From NCBI GenBank assembly GCA_050014015.1, contig JBEKEC010000002.1, positions 124,001-188,000 on the forward strand: a DNA stretch of 64,000 bases. The letters are read 5' to 3'. The notes under the pieces were generated by a model that saw nothing but the letters and a program-made list of their open reading frames with translations, did no database searches and was not told the origin of the DNA. The DNA is from PALSA-1353 sp050014015 (GTDB lineage: Bacteria > Planctomycetota > Phycisphaerae > Tepidisphaerales > Tepidisphaeraceae). Each line of letters begins with the position of its first letter. The first letter of the stretch is position 1. The translations under genes and the position numbers were made by a program. This document shows, one piece after another, positions 59,697 through 64,000 of the stretch.

Positions 59697-60767
59697 ATGA
59701 AGCGAGAAGAGAGGGTTGATTCAAGAGCCGTCAATCTTGGCTGGATGTGCGCCATGCTGTTGGGCATCGGCGCACTGGCAAGTCTGGGCGGGTGTGTCAT
59801 TGAGGTCGGCCAGCCCGGAGTGGCTTATTACCCACCTCCCGCACCGCCAGCGCAAGAGCCAGCTCCCGCACCGGCGGCCGACGCGGACATGGAACAACTG
59901 GTCGCCCCGATTGCTTTGTATCCCGATCCTTTGCTGGCCGTCGTTTTGCCGGCCTCCACGTACCCCGATCAAATCCAGGCCGCCGCGCAATGGCTGAGCT
60001 ACAATCCCTCGCCCGATAACTATCAGATTGACCAGCAACCCTGGGACCCGTCCGTCAAAGCGTTGGTCCATTATCCTTCTGTTTTGAACTATATGAACAA
60101 CGACATCGATTGGACGCGGTCCTTGGGATCGGCCATCGCCGAACAACAGCCCGCGGTCACCGCCGCGGTTCAGGACCTGCGCAACCAAGCCTACGAAGCT
60201 GGAAACCTCCGCGACACGCCCGAGCAGCGCGTGGTCGTGGAAGGCGACCCCATCATCTACATCCTTCCAGCCGATCCGGACTTCGTCTATGTGCCGATTT
60301 ATGACCCCGCGGTCGTTTACGTTCAACCCTTTCCGATCATCTTCGGCCCGAGGTTCGTGACGGGAGTCTGGTTCGTCAATACGTTCGATTGGGAGCATCA
60401 TTATTTCTACGCGGGCGATTGGCACGGCGGCTGGGTCCGCGGCGACGGCGGATGGCGCCGCGACCCCTATTGGCATCGCCCCTATTATCATGCCTGGGCG
60501 CGCGACGGCCGCTGGGGACCGCCGCCCCGCGTGGCGCGCGATCACTGGGCCGTTCGCCATGAGCTGGCGCGGCCGGGCCACGAATTCCATCCGGCGCCGA
60601 CCCACGTCAGGCCGTTCACGCGTGGCCCGAACGGGACGATCAAACACCCCCCGACGGCCCGCCAGCCGCCAGGACACGGGCAATTCCAGCAGCCGGCAAA
60701 TAAGCCGCAACCACAACAGCCCAAGGTCAAACCAAAAAACGACAATAAGAACGGCAAGTCTTCTTAA
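59697..60767 (+). CDS. DUF3300 lipoprotein
   Basis: 356 residues from ATG 59697, with GGAAAGGAG 7 nt upstream. The lipobox is ASLGGC (about residue 33). A Pro/Ala linker follows, then the DUF3300 domain (about 65-270): LVAPIALYPDPLLAVVLPASTYPDQIQAAAQW, then WDPSVKALVHYPSVLNYMNND and ADPDFVYVPIYDPAVVYVQ. The last 120 residues are Trp/His/Arg-rich and then Gln/Pro/Lys-rich, of low complexity. DUF3300 proteins are envelope lipoproteins of unknown function. A strong terminator follows. Confidence 0.85.
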   Translation: MKREERVDSRAVNLGWMCAMLLGIGALASLGGCVIEVGQPGVAYYPPPAPPAQEPAPAPAADADMEQLVAPIALYPDPLLAVVLPASTYPDQIQAAAQWLSYNPSPDNYQIDQQPWDPSVKALVHYPSVLNYMNNDIDWTRSLGSAIAEQQPAVTAAVQDLRNQAYEAGNLRDTPEQRVVVEGDPIIYILPADPDFVYVPIYDPAVVYVQPFPIIFGPRFVTGVWFVNTFDWEHHYFYAGDWHGGWVRGDGGWRRDPYWHRPYYHAWARDGRWGPPPRVARDHWAVRHELARPGHEFHPAPTHVRPFTRGPNGTIKHPPTARQPPGHGQFQQPANKPQPQQPKVKPKNDNKNGKSS

Positions 60768-60790
60768 CGCTGCATGGCCAACGCAACTCG

Positions 60791-60824
60791 GCAGCCCTGG
60801 GTCAAAACTCAGGGCTGCTTTCTT
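60791..60824 (+). terminator. Intrinsic terminator of the DUF3300 gene
   Basis: GCAGCCCTG (60791-60799), 10-nt loop, CAGGGCTGC (60810-60818), then TTTCTT. Confidence 0.85.
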
Positions 60825-60932
60825 CAATGGACGGGCCGATCAAATTTCATTGGCCGTTGAATTCCGATGAATGGAACGAAGTGGCCGGGTCAGGACCCCA
60901 CGGGCATCAACAATGCTGAGGATATTGTGGAA

Positions 60933-62924
60933 TCACCTCCCCGATCTCGCCCGCTCGTTCATTGCCGCCAGCAAATCCTGTCGCGCCATCGCGTTGTTCG
61001 GGTCGATCTTCAGCGCCTTTCGCAACATCTCGATCCCCTCCTCAACGTGCCCCTGCTGGGCCAGGATCGCCCCGATGCTGGCCATCGCGGCGACATTTTC
61101 CGGCTCCAATTCCAACACACTTTGATATTCTTGCAAAGCCAGATCGAGCCGGCCCTCTTCGTAATATGCCGTTCCCAGATTCGTATGCGCGCTGACCGAT
61201 TCGGGATTCTGTTCCAGGATCGCCCGGCATTGTTCGATGGCTTCCGGATATCGCTTTTGATCGGTGAACACGATGGCCAGATTTTTTCTCGCGTCCTCGT
61301 ATTCCGGAAACAGATCGATCGCCCGCCGATAGGCTTCCTCGGCCTTGGCGAGATACTCACCGGCCAATCCCTGGTACGCCGTCCCCAATTGAAAATATCG
61401 CCCCGCGAGCATCCGCCGGAAAACCGGCTCGCTGGAAACCGGCGTCGCGTCGAGGGCTTTGAGATACATGTCCCGCGCGGTCGAAAAATCTCCCTGCATG
61501 GCGAAGCACTGCCCCAGCCCCACCCAGTCCCCCGCGTCATTCCCCAGCCGCATTGCCTGGCGATACTGAGCCTTGGCCGCCTCCAGTTCTCCCGCATCCC
61601 TGAGCGCGGCCGCGTAATTATTGCGAACCACCCGCGATTCGGGATTTTTCGCCAGAGTATCCGTCCACAGCGTCCGGCGGTCGACGAACACGCGAGCTCG
61701 CACATTGCTCGCGGCGCACATCGTCACAATGACCAAACCCGCCAACACCCGCCAAGCACCGGATGTACATCCGGTGCTAAGTATGCCAACGATCAACGCG
61801 ATCGGCCCGATGCAGGCGAGATATTGGAAATGATCCGCCACATACGAATACCGCATCGGAAACACGTTCACGAACCCCAGCGCCGGCACAAGCGTCCCGG
61901 CGAAGAAAAGCATCGCCGCCGCCGGCCCGCGCCCGATCCGACGCCGCAGCAGCCAGCAGCCAATCAACAATCCCATCGCCGTCATGGGATACAGAATCCA
62001 CATCGGCCGCCGCGCCGGATCGACCTGCCAATGCGGATAGATGAAGCTCAGGTGTCCCGGCCAGACGAGCTTCACCAGATAAAACCAAAACGCCCGGCCC
62101 GCGATGCAGAGGCGATCCAGCGGAGTGAGAAAATCGAAGTCCGGCCCGATCGCGCCGACAACGTGCTTCTCCATCCATCCCGTCAAAAACCCCATCGCCG
62201 TCCCCGCGATGAGCATCGGCGTCACCGGCCACACGTCGCCGGCGCGGATTTTCCCCCGCTTCCACCAGCACAAAACCAAGATCGCCGCCGGCAGCGTGGC
62301 CGTGACCGATTTGCTCAGTAATGCCGCCGCGAACAACAGCAGGCTCAGAAAATACCATCCCGCCCCAAATCCGCCGCTTTCTTGCCGGTCCCAAATTCGC
62401 CGGCCCCATTTCGTTTGCAGATATGCCCACAGCGAAAGGAAATAAAAAAATCCGCTGAGTACATTCTTCCGCTCCGTGGCCCAGGCGACCGATTCCACTT
62501 GCAGCGGATGCACCGCAAAAACAATCGCCGCCGCCCATGCCCCGCGCACGTTCAGCCGCCGCAGGATCCGCCACAGCATCACCGCTCCCGCCGCGTGCAG
62601 CCCAAAATTGTCCAGGTGGTATCCGAGCGCGCGCAGGCGCCAGAAATGAAATTCAACCCACAGCGTCGTATGCGTCAGCGGATAATACTGCGGCTCGGCC
62701 TTCAACGGCTCCAGCCAGATTCGCTCTAGCCCCTTGGGTGTGCGAAGCTGATAATTCCGCTCGATGTACCGGTCGTCGTCCCAGATGAATCCATTACGCA
62801 GCGCCGGATAATACGCGGCAAATGTCACAGCGATCAGCGCCAAAAGCTGCAACGCTTGCCGGCACGATGGTTTCGCATGGGCCGATGAAACGTCGCTCTT
62901 CTCTTCATCTAGCTTTTGTTGCAC
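60933..62924 (-). CDS. TMTC-like membrane protein with TPR domain
   Basis: 663 residues from GTG 62924. The N-terminal 400 residues hold about ten membrane helices, with the acidic first loop GFIWDDDRYIERNYQL and HPLQVESVAWATERKNVLSGFFY, as in TMTC/O-mannosyltransferase (GT-C fold) proteins where the DD pair is catalytic. The C-terminal 250 residues are TPR repeats (YRQAMRLGNDAGDWVGLGQCFAMQGDFSTARD in outline; ENPESVSAHTNLGTAYYEEGRL). So it could be a lipid-linked sugar glycosyltransferase acting outward; acceptor unknown. The 24-bp palindrome at 61755-61778 adds TGCTSGAW in frame within a loop. Confidence 0.83.
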   Translation of the reverse strand: MQQKLDEEKSDVSSAHAKPSCRQALQLLALIAVTFAAYYPALRNGFIWDDDRYIERNYQLRTPKGLERIWLEPLKAEPQYYPLTHTTLWVEFHFWRLRALGYHLDNFGLHAAGAVMLWRILRRLNVRGAWAAAIVFAVHPLQVESVAWATERKNVLSGFFYFLSLWAYLQTKWGRRIWDRQESGGFGAGWYFLSLLLFAAALLSKSVTATLPAAILVLCWWKRGKIRAGDVWPVTPMLIAGTAMGFLTGWMEKHVVGAIGPDFDFLTPLDRLCIAGRAFWFYLVKLVWPGHLSFIYPHWQVDPARRPMWILYPMTAMGLLIGCWLLRRRIGRGPAAAMLFFAGTLVPALGFVNVFPMRYSYVADHFQYLACIGPIALIVGILSTGCTSGAWRVLAGLVIVTMCAASNVRARVFVDRRTLWTDTLAKNPESRVVRNNYAAALRDAGELEAAKAQYRQAMRLGNDAGDWVGLGQCFAMQGDFSTARDMYLKALDATPVSSEPVFRRMLAGRYFQLGTAYQGLAGEYLAKAEEAYRRAIDLFPEYEDARKNLAIVFTDQKRYPEAIEQCRAILEQNPESVSAHTNLGTAYYEEGRLDLALQEYQSVLELEPENVAAMASIGAILAQQGHVEEGIEMLRKALKIDPNNAMARQDLLAAMNERARSGR
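61755..61778. repeat. 24-bp perfect palindrome inside the TMTC-like gene
   Basis: AGCACCGGATGT followed directly by its reverse complement, no loop. It is in frame, so the protein is uninterrupted. Confidence 0.8.
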
Positions 62925-63346
62925 TTGGGAGCCTCAAGTGCAGATTACCGCGAAGACGCGAAGAAGCGAAGGAACGCGAAGTTAAATCAGAGTATTCCTT
63001 CGCGCAGCTTCGCGTCCTTCGTTGATATCCTGCAATTTCTTGTTTTTACGACAAGATTTTCCGAGATCACGCAGCTTCCGGGGTGCCGCGCTTACTTGTA
63101 GTCCGGCTCGAATCGATTTGAAATCCATTGAAGAAAGATCTCACGCAGAGGCGCAAAGGCGCAGAGAAGCAATGGCCTGACCTAGACCCAGCTTCGTCGC
63201 GAGCTTCGCGCCTTCGCGGTAAAATTCCTTGGGTTGCGGCCGAAGGCTGCGCTGGGCATCTTCGCGGTAATATTTTTTGGTTGCGGCCATGCCGCGCTGG
63301 GCGCCTTCGCGGTAAATCCCGCGGAAAATGCCTAAAGAGGAATGGA
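62925..63346. other. Spacer packed with tandem-unit repeats
   Basis: 62943-63024 is an inverted repeat of CGCGAAG units like 23284-23384. 63127-63168 is a half element identical but for one base to 8219-8260. 63212-63320 holds three direct copies of CTTCGCGGTAA with GTTGCGGCC spacers (periods of about 48 and 45 bp). No gene is seen. Confidence 0.7.
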
Positions 63347-64000
63347 TCACGGCATCGTCGCCGGCTGCGTGGCGGGTCGCGTCGTCGGCTTCATGCTCGC
63401 CTTCATCTGCAACGCCAACTCCAGGTTCTTCTGTGCGCCGGTCAGGGTCGGATCGATCTGGTACGCATCCTTGAACGACTGGACCGCCGCATCGAAGTCG
63501 GCCATGTCCGTCGGCTTGGACGCCAGGATCACCCGTCCGATTTCGTTGTACGCCAGGGCGTAACGAGGGTCCAGATCGCGCAGGATTATCATCAACTGCT
63601 GCCTGGCCCCGGCCAGATTGCCCGCGTTTTCCAGCAACAATGCCAGCCGGAACCGGGCGTCTTTGTTCCGCGGATCCAGACCCACCGTACGCGTGTAATC
63701 CATCGCCGCGGCCCGGCTATATTTATTCTCCGAATTCACGTCGCCGTGCTCCCGCGAAAAATCCGCCAACGTCCAGTCAATGTTCCCGCACTGAAACACC
63801 GCGAGCGGCAACACCCGCGCCGCCTCCGGACCCACCGTCGGCGATTTCAGACCCGCCTCCGCAAGCTCCCCGGATTTCTCAAAATCCTCCCGCGCCTCCA
63901 GGCATACATCGACAAACCGCTGCTCCTCGGCCGTGTTCGGCCTCGTCGTCGCCGGCGCCTCCCCCGGCCGCGCCGGACGCGCAAATTGCTTGTGAATCTG
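63347..64000 (-). CDS. TPR-type protein, 5' end outside the window
   Basis: The frame is open to the last base, so at least 217 residues are seen and the N-terminus is missing; a GTG at 63835 is probably internal. The sequence has TPR-type helices: YSRAAAMDYTRTVGLDPRNKDARFRLALLLENAGN, then YALAYNEIGRVILASKPTDMADFDAAVQSFKDAYQIDPTLTGA, both in outline. The C-terminus is Thr/Pro/Ala-rich, with PTTRPATQPAT. It may be secreted, but the start is not visible. It follows the TMTC-like TPR protein's spacer on the same strand. Confidence 0.75.
   Translation of the reverse strand, partial: QIHKQFARPARPGEAPATTRPNTAEEQRFVDVCLEAREDFEKSGELAEAGLKSPTVGPEAARVLPLAVFQCGNIDWTLADFSREHGDVNSENKYSRAAAMDYTRTVGLDPRNKDARFRLALLLENAGNLAGARQQLMIILRDLDPRYALAYNEIGRVILASKPTDMADFDAAVQSFKDAYQIDPTLTGAQKNLELALQMKASMKPTTRPATQPATMP

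Noticed and set aside
1..64000. CRISPR arrays
   Set aside because: The repeats found are either single palindromes, tandem units without unique spacers, or direct domain repeats. No regular repeat-spacer pattern and no cas gene.

Overview
The window reads as part of a planctomycete chromosome, most likely from a Phycisphaerae-like lineage. The evidence is high GC with long antisense shadow frames, exported proteins with C-terminal PEP-CTERM-type sorting tails (16006-17025, 47562-48449), an N-terminal LEPR-XLL-like motif on a large secreted protein (33292-35319), KGG-repeat small proteins, a prokaryotic E1/E2/RING/JAB operon and a RAYT transposase with REP palindromes. Species cannot be named from the sequence alone.

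Layout. 1-8.2 kb: end of a TPR protein, an exported protein behind a strong promoter and structured leader, ettA, trpS, rsmE and small membrane proteins. 8.5-11.7 kb: a peroxiredoxin/DsbA-like/XRE cluster, then a two-gene AAA ATPase + Toprim-like pair. 11.8-23.2 kb: nadE, a YncE-like propeller, PilZ, MarR, a PEP-CTERM protein, pirin, YceI, an M48 protease and a GAF-GGDEF-EAL protein. 23.4-27.2 kb (minus strand): an operon of E1-like, JAB/JAMM, membrane FHA-RING-like and E2-like proteins, the most interesting locus here. 27.6-33.2 kb: a CelD/BioF2-type acetyltransferase, a RAYT between REP palindromes, and dnaE. 33.3-38.1 kb: a FN3-calpain-like protease, DUF1697, metG and a ferredoxin. 38.1-43.8 kb: an accessory region with gene remnants, an ankyrin lipoprotein, tRNA-Asn, an IS1-like transposase and a BglII-type restriction-modification pair, part of it bounded by 28-bp inverted repeats. 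43.8-64 kb: lipoproteins and secreted proteins, lnt, ribBA, a PcrA/UvrD helicase, a DUF3300 lipoprotein, a TMTC-like membrane TPR protein and the start of another TPR gene.

Three window-wide patterns cut across the genes. First, many intergenic spacers hold hairpins whose arms are built from 7-9 bp tandem units, in several sequence families. Second, about ten housekeeping or mobile genes have a -10-like hexamer 6-8 nt before the start codon, which predicts leaderless mRNAs. Third, long perfect or near-perfect palindromes occur in spacers and, twice, in frame inside coding sequences. Three candidate defence or conjugation modules (AAA-Toprim pair, ubiquitin-like operon, BglII-type R-M) lie within 35 kb.
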